A stretch of DNA of 17,564 bases from JAVBQU01 sp031548675 (GTDB lineage Bacteria > Bacteroidota > Bacteroidia > Bacteroidales > P3), in the NCBI GenBank assembly GCA_031548675.1, contig JAVBQU010000126.1, forward strand, positions 1 to 17,564, read 5' to 3'. Below the pieces are notes generated by a model, which saw nothing but the letters and a program-made list of their open reading frames with translations, had not been told where the DNA came from and did no database searches. The translations under genes and the position numbers were made by a program. Below are positions 1 to 6,321 of the stretch, one piece after another. The first letter of the stretch is position 1. Each line of letters starts with the position of its first letter.

Positions 1-469
1 ATATCTTTTGGTTCAAGTCCGGATTTGGTATAATGGCAACATCGCCTACAACCAATAATTTATGAAATGCCGGATTCTCAGCAACTGTAATATGGGTCAA
101 TGTAGCTTTAGGACCGGGCATTAAACCTTTCTCCTTATTCAAGATAGCCCGCATGTATTTATCAGTACTTACCAAGCCCTTCATCAAAATATCAGCCTTA
201 CCCTCATTAATCAGTTCAACAGCTTTGTCGGCAGCTTTCTGTTCGTTGTTCTCCTGAATAATTTGAAATTTATTTACATCAATATGATGTTCCGCACATA
301 CCTTTTTAATAGTTTCAGTATCACCTACCAAGGTAGCTTCCACAATACCCCTTTCAACGGCTGCATTTACGGCTTCTAAGGTGTGGGCATCGTTGGCAAA
401 AGCCACCGATAAGCGTTTTTTGCTTTTGCTCCTTACTAATTCGAGCATCTGGTCTAATTTTGTAATCAT
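1..469 (-). CDS. ptb: Phosphate butyryltransferase / phosphate acetyltransferase family, N-terminal half (partial)
   Basis: The first about 156 codons are present; the rest lies beyond base 1. The protein begins MITKLDQMLELVRSKSKKRL and continues with SVAFANDAHTLEAVNAAVERG, LVGDTETI, GKADILMKGLVSTDKYMRAIL and HITVAENPAFHKLLVVGDVA. This series matches the N-terminal part of the Ptb/PTA family, cytoplasmic enzymes that exchange CoA for phosphate on butyryl-, branched-acyl- or acetyl-CoA, usually working with a butyrate kinase to make ATP. The KGLVSTDKYMRAIL stretch is typical of Ptb rather than housekeeping Pta. Full family length is about 300 residues. It starts 15 nt after the stop of the TonB_C gene on the same strand, so the two are probably co-transcribed. 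A butyrate kinase (buk) just outside the window would be expected but cannot be seen. Whether the substrate is butyryl, branched-chain or acetyl phosphate cannot be decided here. Confidence 0.88.
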   Translation of the reverse strand, partial: MITKLDQMLELVRSKSKKRLSVAFANDAHTLEAVNAAVERGIVEATLVGDTETIKKVCAEHHIDVNKFQIIQENNEQKAADKAVELINEGKADILMKGLVSTDKYMRAILNKEKGLMPGPKATLTHITVAENPAFHKLLVVGDVAIIPNPDLNQKI

Positions 470-484
470 ATTATTATTTGATAT

Positions 485-928
485 TTAGATTTTAGTTTTC
501 TTTTTCAATTCAAAACGAATAGGAAGCGAATAGTAAGACCTTACCGGAAGGTTTTCGCTGGTAGCAGGTATCCAAGCCGGCATACTATTAATAAGAGAAA
601 GCACTTCATCATCAATCCGTTCATCCAAAGAGTTAAGGATTTGCGGGTCGGACAAACTGCCGTCTTTTTCCACTATAAATTTTACCATAACAGTACCATT
701 TATATTTTTATCACGGCTTTCTTTCGGGTATCTTAAATATTTAGCTAAGAATTTAATCAAAACTTCATTTCCTCCCTGAAACTGAGCCTGTACCTCAGGC
801 GAAGAATAGATGGTATCAGTATCTGCAATTGCCGGAACAGCAGTTACCAATGTTGTATCTTCCATAGTTTGCGAAAAAGCAAAGCCGGAAAATAAGCATA
901 AGATTAACAATAAGATTTCTTTTTTCAT
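485..928 (-). CDS. Exported TonB C-terminal-domain protein
   Basis: 147 residues. Residues 1-20 (MKKEILLLILCLFSGFAFSQ) form a signal peptide; Cys11 sits in LILC, which is not a good lipobox, so a soluble periplasmic protein is more likely than a lipoprotein. From about residue 44 to the end it is a TonB_C domain (PF03544 type): a PEVQAQFQGG opening, LRYPKES, the NGTVMVKFIVEKDGSLSD strand-turn, a DDEVLSLINSMPAWIPA segment, and a closing YYSLPIRFELKK. It lacks the proline-rich spacer and the retained N-terminal anchor of an energy-transducing TonB, so it is probably not a true TonB. Small proteins of this kind are common in Bacteroidota and their exact role is mostly unknown. It is the first gene of a probable two-gene unit with the ptb-like gene 15 nt downstream. 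The start codon follows an A-rich stretch without a Shine-Dalgarno motif, as is usual in this phylum. Confidence 0.87.
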   Translation of the reverse strand: MKKEILLLILCLFSGFAFSQTMEDTTLVTAVPAIADTDTIYSSPEVQAQFQGGNEVLIKFLAKYLRYPKESRDKNINGTVMVKFIVEKDGSLSDPQILNSLDERIDDEVLSLINSMPAWIPATSENLPVRSYYSLPIRFELKKKTKI

Positions 929-953
929 TTGTTTATTTTTTAGGTGCAGATAG

Positions 954-1001
954 AATATCTATGAAAATCATTTACTTTAGAACTTTTACCTCATAGATAT
1001 T
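954..1001 (-). promoter_or_regulatory. 11-bp perfect inverted repeat in the leader of the TonB_C gene
   Basis: AATATCTATGA at 954-964 is repeated as its exact reverse complement at 991-1001, with 26 nt between. G-T and A-T pairs can extend it to about 14 bp (951-964 with 991-1004). It lies between the predicted minus-strand transcription start (about 1020) and the start codon at 928, so the mRNA leader could fold into a long hairpin, or the two arms could be protein-binding half-sites. No U-run follows, so it is not a standard terminator. Its function is unknown. Confidence 0.5.
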
Positions 1002-1027
1002 TTGAGGGATAGTATATTTTAAACGTG

Positions 1028-1058
1028 CAAAATTAAATAAAAACTTCTGCATAGGCAA
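1028..1058 (-). promoter_or_regulatory. Bacteroidota-type promoter for the TonB_C-ptb unit
   Basis: On the minus strand a TTG at 1058-1056 is followed after 20 nt by TAATTTTG (1035-1028), which fits the TAnnTTTG -7 consensus of Bacteroidota with a suitable spacing. The -33 box is CTTG rather than TTTG. Transcription would begin near 1020, giving a leader of about 90 nt before the start codon at 928 and containing the inverted repeat at 954-1001. Confidence 0.55.
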
Positions 1059-1153
1059 GCCCGTAATTCTATCTTTCATCTGTGTAATTACAATATAATT
1101 AATAATTTAATATAGAAGCAGAAGCTTTTTTAGGCATAGTATTTTTTTTCCTG

Positions 1154-1161
1154 TATTTTTG
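1154..1161 (+). promoter_or_regulatory. -7 box of the dapB promoter
   Basis: TATTTTTG matches the TAnnTTTG -7 consensus. A T-rich stretch (1126-1131) sits where a -33 box is expected, but there is no clear TTTG. The start would fall near 1168, leaving a short leader of about 20 nt before the dapB ATG at 1189. This box is one reason for rejecting the upstream TTG at 1159 as the start codon. Confidence 0.5.
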
Positions 1162-1188
1162 CATATCATTTATAAAACAATACAATTT

Positions 1189-1899
1189 ATGAAGATTGCA
1201 ATTCTGGGATACGGTAAAATGGGGCATGAAATAGAAAAAATAGCTGTTTCTAAAAACCATACAATAGAGTTGGTTGTAGATAATGAAACAGATTGGCTAA
1301 CCGGCATCGATAAACTTACCCAATGCGATGTTGCTATCGAATTTTCCAATCCCAATGCAGTAGAAAGCAATATTTACCAATGCTTCAAAGCTAATGTTCC
1401 CATAGTTGTAGGCACTACCGGATGGCACGATAAAAAAGCAAGTATAGAAGCATATTGCATGTCGGCAAAACAATGTATGCTTACAGCTTCCAATTTTAGT
1501 GTAGGAGTCAATATTTTTTTTGAAATAAATAAGAAACTGGCAGATCTTATGAATCGTTTTCCCGATTACGATGTTAGTATGGAAGAAGCTCATCATATTC
1601 ACAAGCTCGATAGTCCGAGCGGAACAGCCATCACATTGGCAAATGATATAATTACAAAGCTAGACCGTAAAAACCAGTGGTCGGAAACAGAAAATAATCA
1701 GCAAACGATACCCATTCATGCAGTTAGAGAAGGCGATATAGTAGGCACACATAGCGTTACATATCAATCCGCAGTTGATTATATCCAGATAAAGCACCAT
1801 GCCTATAACCGTTCCGGCTTTGCATTAGGAGCCGTTTTAGCAGCAGAATATATATGCGGTAAAAAAGGAGTATTTACCTTTGGCGATATTTTTAAATAA
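1189..1899 (+). CDS. dapB: 4-hydroxy-tetrahydrodipicolinate reductase
   Basis: 236 residues, a usual length for Bacteroidota DapB. This cytoplasmic enzyme reduces 4-hydroxy-tetrahydrodipicolinate with NAD(P)H in the diaminopimelate/lysine pathway. The N-terminal Rossmann fold starts MKIAILGYGKMGHEIEKIA with the GxGxMG nucleotide-binding loop; then come DVAIEFSNP, VVGTTGW and ASNFSVGVNIFFEIN. The catalytic signature EAHHIHKLDSPSGTA holds the conserved His pair, the Lys and the SGT that binds substrate. The C-terminus reads SGFALGAVLAAEYICGKKGVFTFGDIF, as in the family. The ATG at 1189 is chosen over a TTG at 1159 because the protein then begins directly at the Rossmann strand and the -7 box lies at 1154-1161. 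dapF of the same pathway follows after 162 nt. Confidence 0.97.
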   Translation: MKIAILGYGKMGHEIEKIAVSKNHTIELVVDNETDWLTGIDKLTQCDVAIEFSNPNAVESNIYQCFKANVPIVVGTTGWHDKKASIEAYCMSAKQCMLTASNFSVGVNIFFEINKKLADLMNRFPDYDVSMEEAHHIHKLDSPSGTAITLANDIITKLDRKNQWSETENNQQTIPIHAVREGDIVGTHSVTYQSAVDYIQIKHHAYNRSGFALGAVLAAEYICGKKGVFTFGDIFK

Positions 1900-1931
1900 T
1901 AAACTTCTTTGAAAAATGCTATTTTTAACAA

Positions 1932-2016
1932 CGTCATTGCGACTGCGAGGTACGAAGCAGGAAGCAATCTGTTTTATTACTAAAGGATTGCTTCGTCGTT
2001 TCTCCTCGCAATGACG
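1932..2016. repeat. Palindromic intergenic repeat between dapB and dapF
   Basis: The outer arms CGTCATTGCGA (1932-1942) and TCGCAATGACG (2006-2016) are exact reverse complements over 11 bp. The inner arms GAAGCAATC (1961-1969) and GATTGCTTC (1986-1994) are exact over 9 bp, around a 16-nt centre; the parts in between are imperfect. The left arm is about 7 nt longer than the right, apparently through a short internal duplication. The layout is that of a small dispersed palindromic element rather than a terminator, as no T-run follows. A degenerate copy of the right arm lies at 10274-10302. Words of this kind (CATTGCGAGG..GAAGCAATC) recur in intergenic DNA of several bacterial phyla, as I recall them. 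Confidence 0.75.
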
Positions 2017-2061
2017 CTTTAATTATCTTTTCTCATAGAGGTTAAATTAATTTCAATTACA

Positions 2062-2847
2062 ATGCAGGTTTTACTACATAAATATCAAGGCACAGGCAAC
2101 GATTTTATTATTATAGATAATAGAAAAACAAATATTACCCTGTCCGAAGAACAAGTAGCTTGGCTCTGCCACCGTCGCTTCGGCATAGGAGCCGATGGCT
2201 TAATGATGCTCGAACAAGCAGAGGGTTACGACTTCCGTATGGTATATTATAATTCCGATGGCAAAGAAAGCAGCATGTGCGGCAATGGAGGACGCTGTCT
2301 TTCAGCATTTGCACATAGGCAGGGAATTGCAAGCCGGAATTTACATTTTACCGCATGCGATGGCGAGCATTTTGCAGAAATAATATCACAAACCGGCAAT
2401 ACTACTTTAGTACGCCTGAAAATGAACGATGTTGATACCATTGAGCAAACAGAAGAAGCATTTATCCTCAATACAGGTTCACCGCATTATGTATGCATTG
2501 TAGAAGACGTACAATCAATAGATGTTTATCATGCAGGAAAAGAAATACGCTATAGCGAGACATTTAAACCCCATGGACTTAATGTAAATTTTGTACAGAT
2601 TATGCAGCCCGGTGTATTATTTGTCAGAACCTATGAACGGGGCGTTGAAGACGAAACTTTTTCGTGCGGTACAGGCGTAACAGCATCCGCATTAGCATAC
2701 TCAAAAATAAAAGATATCCGGAAAGTCGCTATTATTACAAAAGGAGGAAACTTGCAGGTCGAATTTGAGGTAGATAAAACCGGTTATCGCAATATATACT
2801 TAGAAGGAAATGCCGATTATGTATTTCAAACAGAAATTACATTGTAA
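2062..2847 (+). CDS. dapF: Diaminopimelate epimerase
   Basis: 261 residues. This cytoplasmic, cofactor-free enzyme turns LL- into meso-diaminopimelate for lysine and, in most Gram-negatives, peptidoglycan. The family signatures are complete: KYQGTGNDFIIID at 7-19, RRFGIGADGLM at 38-48, YYNSDGKESSMCGNGGRC at 62-79 with first catalytic Cys73, NTGSPHYV at 137-144, GLNVNFVQ at 172-179, and ERGVEDETFSCGTGVTA at 192-208 with second catalytic Cys202. It follows dapB in the same direction after the palindromic repeat, and is followed after 13 nt by a GNAT gene. No exact TAnnTTTG box was seen directly upstream, so it may be read from the dapB promoter. Confidence 0.97.
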   Translation: MQVLLHKYQGTGNDFIIIDNRKTNITLSEEQVAWLCHRRFGIGADGLMMLEQAEGYDFRMVYYNSDGKESSMCGNGGRCLSAFAHRQGIASRNLHFTACDGEHFAEIISQTGNTTLVRLKMNDVDTIEQTEEAFILNTGSPHYVCIVEDVQSIDVYHAGKEIRYSETFKPHGLNVNFVQIMQPGVLFVRTYERGVEDETFSCGTGVTASALAYSKIKDIRKVAIITKGGNLQVEFEVDKTGYRNIYLEGNADYVFQTEITL

Positions 2848-2860
2848 AATAGGATAGTAC

Positions 2861-3403
2861 ATGAATGATATAATACCCAATAGTAATTCAGTAGTCCGTT
2901 TGCGGGCTATCGAACCCCAAGATCTCGATTTGATATGGAAATGGGAAAATAGCCCTAAGATATGGACAGTTAGCAATACCTTAGTTCCTTTCTCTCGTTA
3001 TATTATCGAACAATATATTATCGCATCACAGAATCAAGATATTTTTGCTGCCAAACAAGTACGTTTGATGATAGAATCCGTAAATCCAAAACAAGCTGTA
3101 GGAATGCTTGACCTATTTGACTACGAACCTCTGCATCGCAGAGCCGGCATCGGTATTTTAATAGATGAAAAAGTACAATCAAAAGGATATGCTTCCGCAG
3201 CCTTGGAGGTAGTTATCGATTATGCTTTCCATACCTTGCAGCTTCATCAGCTTTATGCCCATGTAGCAGCCGATAACGAAGCAAGCCTGCATTTATTCAA
3301 AAAATGCGGATTCAGCATAGCCGGATGTAAAAAAGAATGGTTGTTTCAAAACAGGCAGTGGGTAGATGAATATATTTTACAACGAATATATGACGGCAAA
3401 TAA
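2861..3403 (+). CDS. GNAT-family N-acetyltransferase (RimJ/RimL type)
   Basis: 180 residues, an Acetyltransf_3-like GNAT fold. The N-terminal strand-helix is VRLRAIEPQDLDLIWKWEN (12-30), typical of the RimL/SpeG branch. The acetyl-CoA pyrophosphate loop is QSKGYASAAL (106-115), following the RxxGxA-type pattern with Gln at the first position. The closing motif NEASLHLFKKCGF (139-151) is the conserved Asn-x-x-S..F-x-x-x-GF segment. It transfers acetyl from acetyl-CoA to an amine; the acceptor (protein N-terminus, polyamine or another) cannot be told. Its stop codon overlaps the ATG of the next gene by one base (TAATG), so it is probably translationally coupled to the dehydrogenase gene. Confidence 0.87.
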   Translation: MNDIIPNSNSVVRLRAIEPQDLDLIWKWENSPKIWTVSNTLVPFSRYIIEQYIIASQNQDIFAAKQVRLMIESVNPKQAVGMLDLFDYEPLHRRAGIGILIDEKVQSKGYASAALEVVIDYAFHTLQLHQLYAHVAADNEASLHLFKKCGFSIAGCKKEWLFQNRQWVDEYILQRIYDGK

Positions 3404-4206
3404 TGAAAAAGCAGAAATTCTTCAATAAAGTAATCTGGATTACCGGAGCCTCTTCAGGCATAGGCGAAGCCTGTGCCTACCAATTTGCCCAAGCCGGAGC
3501 ATGGCTGATTCTTACAGCGCGAAGTGCTGAAAAGCTGGAAACGGTACAGCAGAAATGCCTGCAATCAGGAGGAAAATGCAATATTCTGCCCTTTAATTTA
3601 GAACAAACAACCCGATTGGCAGATTTGTCGCAACAAGCCTTAGCTATATACGGACGGATTGATATTTTAATCAATAATGCAGGAGTCAGTCAAAGAGGAA
3701 GTGTTTTAGAAACAGAAGAAGCTGTAGCACGCCGGATTATGGAATTGAATTATTTCGCACCTGCTTTATTATCAAAATATTTACTGCCTTCGATGATTGC
3801 TAACGGTGGAGGGCAGTTTGTGGTGGTTACCAGCATAGCTGGACGTTTTGGCTTTCCGCTCCGTTCCTCCTATAGTGCATCAAAACATGCCCTTTATGGT
3901 TTCTTCGAAACCCTGCAGGCAGAAAATTATACAAAGAATATTAGAGTTACTATGGTTTGTCCGGGACGGGTTTATACCAATATTTCTCTGTCGGCTATAG
4001 ACGGTAAAGGCATTGCTCATGGGCAATTAGATGAAGGTCAGGCATCGGGTATCTCTGCCGGCAAAGCCGCCCGCCGGATTGTAAAAGCGGTATATCATAA
4101 TAAAAGAGAAGTATTAGTAGGAGGCAAAGAATTACTTATGGTTTACATCAAACGCTTTATGCCGGCTTTAACCGCCCGTTTAGCCCGAAAAATAAAATCA
4201 ACCTAA
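3403..4206 (+). CDS. Short-chain dehydrogenase/reductase (SDR)
   Basis: 267 residues, classical SDR. The cofactor loop TGASSGIG is at 14-21; an Arg at 40 (LTARS) in the usual place suggests NADP(H) preference. NNAG is at 91-94, the catalytic Asn is probably N115 (ELNYFAP), and the Ser-Tyr-Lys triad is S144, Y157 and K161 in VVTSIAG...SYSASK. CPGRVYTNI follows, the usual post-active-site loop. A basic C-terminal tail (KRFMPALTARLARKIKS) resembles the DHRS7/YqjQ-like group, some of which are membrane-associated. The substrate is unknown. It overlaps the GNAT gene by 1 nt and lies 4 nt before the Nudix gene, so it sits inside an operon. Confidence 0.92.
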   Translation: MKKQKFFNKVIWITGASSGIGEACAYQFAQAGAWLILTARSAEKLETVQQKCLQSGGKCNILPFNLEQTTRLADLSQQALAIYGRIDILINNAGVSQRGSVLETEEAVARRIMELNYFAPALLSKYLLPSMIANGGGQFVVVTSIAGRFGFPLRSSYSASKHALYGFFETLQAENYTKNIRVTMVCPGRVYTNISLSAIDGKGIAHGQLDEGQASGISAGKAARRIVKAVYHNKREVLVGGKELLMVYIKRFMPALTARLARKIKST

Positions 4207-4210
4207 AAAC

Positions 4211-4648
4211 ATGTTTACATATGAATATCCCCGCCCTGCCTTAACAGCCGATTGTGCCTTGTTTTCCTATGATGAAATGGGAGAAAAGCAGATTCTTTTA
4301 ATTCAACGCTTAAATCCTCCCTTTGCAAACAGCTGGGCATTGCCCGGAGGCTTTATGGATATGGATGAAACAATAGAAGACTGTGCCCATAGAGAGCTTT
4401 GCGAAGAAACCGGTATACAGAATGTCAGCTTAATACAATTTAAAACCTATAGCAAAGTAGACCGAGACCCCCGAGGAAGAACTGTAAGTGTTGTTTTCTA
4501 TGCAGAGATAGATGCCCAAGCATATAAACCCAAAGCCGGAGACGATGCAAAAGCGCTGCAATGGTTTCCGGTAGAAAACCTACCTGTTTTAGCGTTTGAC
4601 CATCAGCAGATTATTAATGAATTGCTTCAATCGATAGCTGCATCATAA
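4211..4648 (+). CDS. Nudix hydrolase
   Basis: 145 residues. The Nudix box is complete: G47-x5-E53-x7-R61-E-L-x-E65-E66-T-G-I (GFMDMDETIEDCAHRELCEE, then TGI), with the metal-binding glutamates in place. ALPGG before the box and the late QWFPVENLPVLAFDH segment match the ADP-ribose pyrophosphatase / NUDT-like group in which a strand-helix closes the substrate pocket. The family cleaves nucleoside diphosphates linked to another group; the exact substrate cannot be deduced, although ADP-ribose or an oxidised nucleotide is plausible. It lies 4 nt after the SDR and 14 nt before the DUF502 gene. Confidence 0.93.
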   Translation: MFTYEYPRPALTADCALFSYDEMGEKQILLIQRLNPPFANSWALPGGFMDMDETIEDCAHRELCEETGIQNVSLIQFKTYSKVDRDPRGRTVSVVFYAEIDAQAYKPKAGDDAKALQWFPVENLPVLAFDHQQIINELLQSIAAS

Positions 4649-4662
4649 AAATTAAAATTGAT

Positions 4663-5307
4663 ATGAGTAAAATTAAAATACAAGCCAAAAAGCTGCTCAA
4701 TTATTTTTTGCAGGGATTGCTTTACATCGCACCCGCAGGAGTACTGCTGTATATATTAATCGCCTTTTTTACATTCATTGTAGAAGCAACCAATAAATCT
4801 GTCAATTGGCTGTTTGGTATTCAGATACCCGGCTTAGGTTTGTTGATTTTCTTGGTATTAATCATATTAGCGGGCATGTTAGGCAGCACCGTTATTGCAC
4901 GTCCTTTCCGCATACTTTTCCATTTGCTGCTCGAAAAAATACCACTTCTCAAAACATTCTATTCAGCTTTAAAAGACTTTTTTTCTGCCTTTATGGGTAA
5001 AGAAAAGAAGTTTCACAACCCTGTTTTGGTTAAGCTCTACGAAAATAGCGAATTACAGATGATTGGTTTTGTAACCCAAAAAGATTTAAGCAAACTGGGG
5101 ATACCCGATACCCAAAAAGTGGCAGTGTATTTTCCTTATTCTTTTTCATTTATGGGAACTGTAGCGATAGTCCCCTGTACACAAATCACACCTTTAAGTA
5201 TTTCGGCAGCAGAAGCCTTAAAATTTGCCGTTTCAGGAGGTATTATTGATATAAATGAAATAACATCCGGCAAAGGGAGTGCGGAAGAGGAGAAAGAAAA
5301 CGCATAG
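4663..5307 (+). CDS. DUF502 family inner-membrane protein
   Basis: 214 residues. Two hydrophobic segments are visible: about 17-40 (QGLLYIAPAGVLLYILIAFF) and about 56-77 (PGLGLLIFLVLIILAGMLGS). They are followed by the DUF502 (PF04367) hallmark EKIPLLKTFYSALKDF at 91-106 and a C-terminal soluble beta-rich part containing GFVTQKDL, VAVYFPYSFSFMGTVAIVP and the closing SAAEALKFAVSGGII. The family is widespread in bacteria and has no settled function in this group; a role in membrane stress or transport is only a guess. It is probably the fifth gene of the dapF operon. Confidence 0.9.
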   Translation: MSKIKIQAKKLLNYFLQGLLYIAPAGVLLYILIAFFTFIVEATNKSVNWLFGIQIPGLGLLIFLVLIILAGMLGSTVIARPFRILFHLLLEKIPLLKTFYSALKDFFSAFMGKEKKFHNPVLVKLYENSELQMIGFVTQKDLSKLGIPDTQKVAVYFPYSFSFMGTVAIVPCTQITPLSISAAEALKFAVSGGIIDINEITSGKGSAEEEKENA

Positions 5308-5337
5308 ATTAGCTTTTAATAACCAGCTTTGCAAACT

Positions 5338-6027
5338 ATGAAAAAATATCTACTACTAATACTATCCACATTTATAGCATTACATAGCTTCTCTCAAGAT
5401 ACTATAATAAATTCAAATATAGCTATTTACTTTGGCAGCTCGTTTGGGAGTAATGCTTCTTTTGCTCAATCTTTGAATAGTAATAATTGCGTGGTTAGTC
5501 CGCGTGCAAGTTATGGATCAGTTTCAGCAAATATTTTTATTGTAGATGATCCAAAGTGTGGCGTATTTGGGGCAGTAATAGGCGAGGAATGGAGTAATAG
5601 AAAACAAAATGAATATTTTTTAGGAATTCAAACTATTTGGGGTGGATGGGAATACATGTATCCTGTAATCAATCGGGAAATTTTGAGGCTTTTACCTGTA
5701 ATAGGATGGAGTTTTGCAACTACACAGCTTAACTATTACCCATTAAGTACGACAAATATTTCGGCATCCGCATTGTTTCTGAATAATGATGGAAGTACAA
5801 ATCTAAAACAGATGAATTATTTCTTTTCTATAGGAACTTATTGCAATTGTTTTATAGCTCCAAAGGTGGCAATATCTGCTTATGTAAAATATCGGCTTGG
5901 TTACAATAATGGAAAAAGCTCAGGCGATTGGAAAGTTAATGATAATAAAACTATTACAGGATTGAAAGATTTTCCGATGAGTGCTTTTTGCATTGGAATA
6001 GGAATGGCTTACACTATAGAAATATAG
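5338..6027 (+). CDS. Exported orphan protein, possibly an outer-membrane beta-barrel
   Basis: 229 residues; not recognised. The ATG at 5338 is chosen over an in-frame TTG at 5329 because a clean signal peptide then starts at residue 1 (MKKYLLLILSTFIALHSFSQ). The mature part is rich in alternating polar/apolar stretches, Gly, Tyr and Trp, for example GIQTIWGGWEYMYPVINRE and AISAYVKYRLGYNNG, and ends FCIGIGMAYTIEI, like the last strand of a small beta-barrel. Five cysteines are present (NNCVV, PKCGV, YCNCF, FCIG), which is unusual for barrels. It lies 30 nt after the DUF502 gene in the same direction and may be its last operon partner. The barrel idea rests on composition only. Confidence 0.72.
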   Translation: MKKYLLLILSTFIALHSFSQDTIINSNIAIYFGSSFGSNASFAQSLNSNNCVVSPRASYGSVSANIFIVDDPKCGVFGAVIGEEWSNRKQNEYFLGIQTIWGGWEYMYPVINREILRLLPVIGWSFATTQLNYYPLSTTNISASALFLNNDGSTNLKQMNYFFSIGTYCNCFIAPKVAISAYVKYRLGYNNGKSSGDWKVNDNKTITGLKDFPMSAFCIGIGMAYTIEI

Positions 6028-6115
6028 GAATCAAATTTTTCATAAACATTATTACCCTGCTATAAGCTTGTATCCTGTATCTTATTCACTCGTTAGCTAA
6101 TAACTTTCCAAGAAT

Positions 6116-6146
6116 TTTGCATCTCATTAGAATTTTCCTAACTTTG
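6116..6146 (+). promoter_or_regulatory. Consensus Bacteroidota promoter of pyrG
   Basis: TTTG at 6116-6119, a 19-nt spacer, then TAACTTTG at 6139-6146: an exact match to TTTG-N19-TAnnTTTG, and the best promoter in the window. Transcription should start near 6153, giving a leader of about 170 nt before the pyrG ATG at 6322. The rest of the 6028-6321 gap shows no gene or clear terminator after the preceding gene. Confidence 0.75.
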
Positions 6147-6321
6147 ATGTTTATTTCTTGAATTTCTGCATGTATTTTAATGCTCTAATTTGTAGTTTGT
6201 TGGGGATTTTATTTCTGCAAACAGGCTTTTATTTTGTGCTAAAATATGTAGAACCAAGATACAGAAACAACCAAAGGGCGTCTCAAAAAAACATACAAAG
6301 GCAGTTATAGCATACGTTATT

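Noticed and set aside
1159..1188. TTG upstream start for dapB giving a 10-residue extension.
   Set aside because: The TTG is inside the predicted -7 box and the extension is not part of the DapB fold; ATG at 1189 fits the family.
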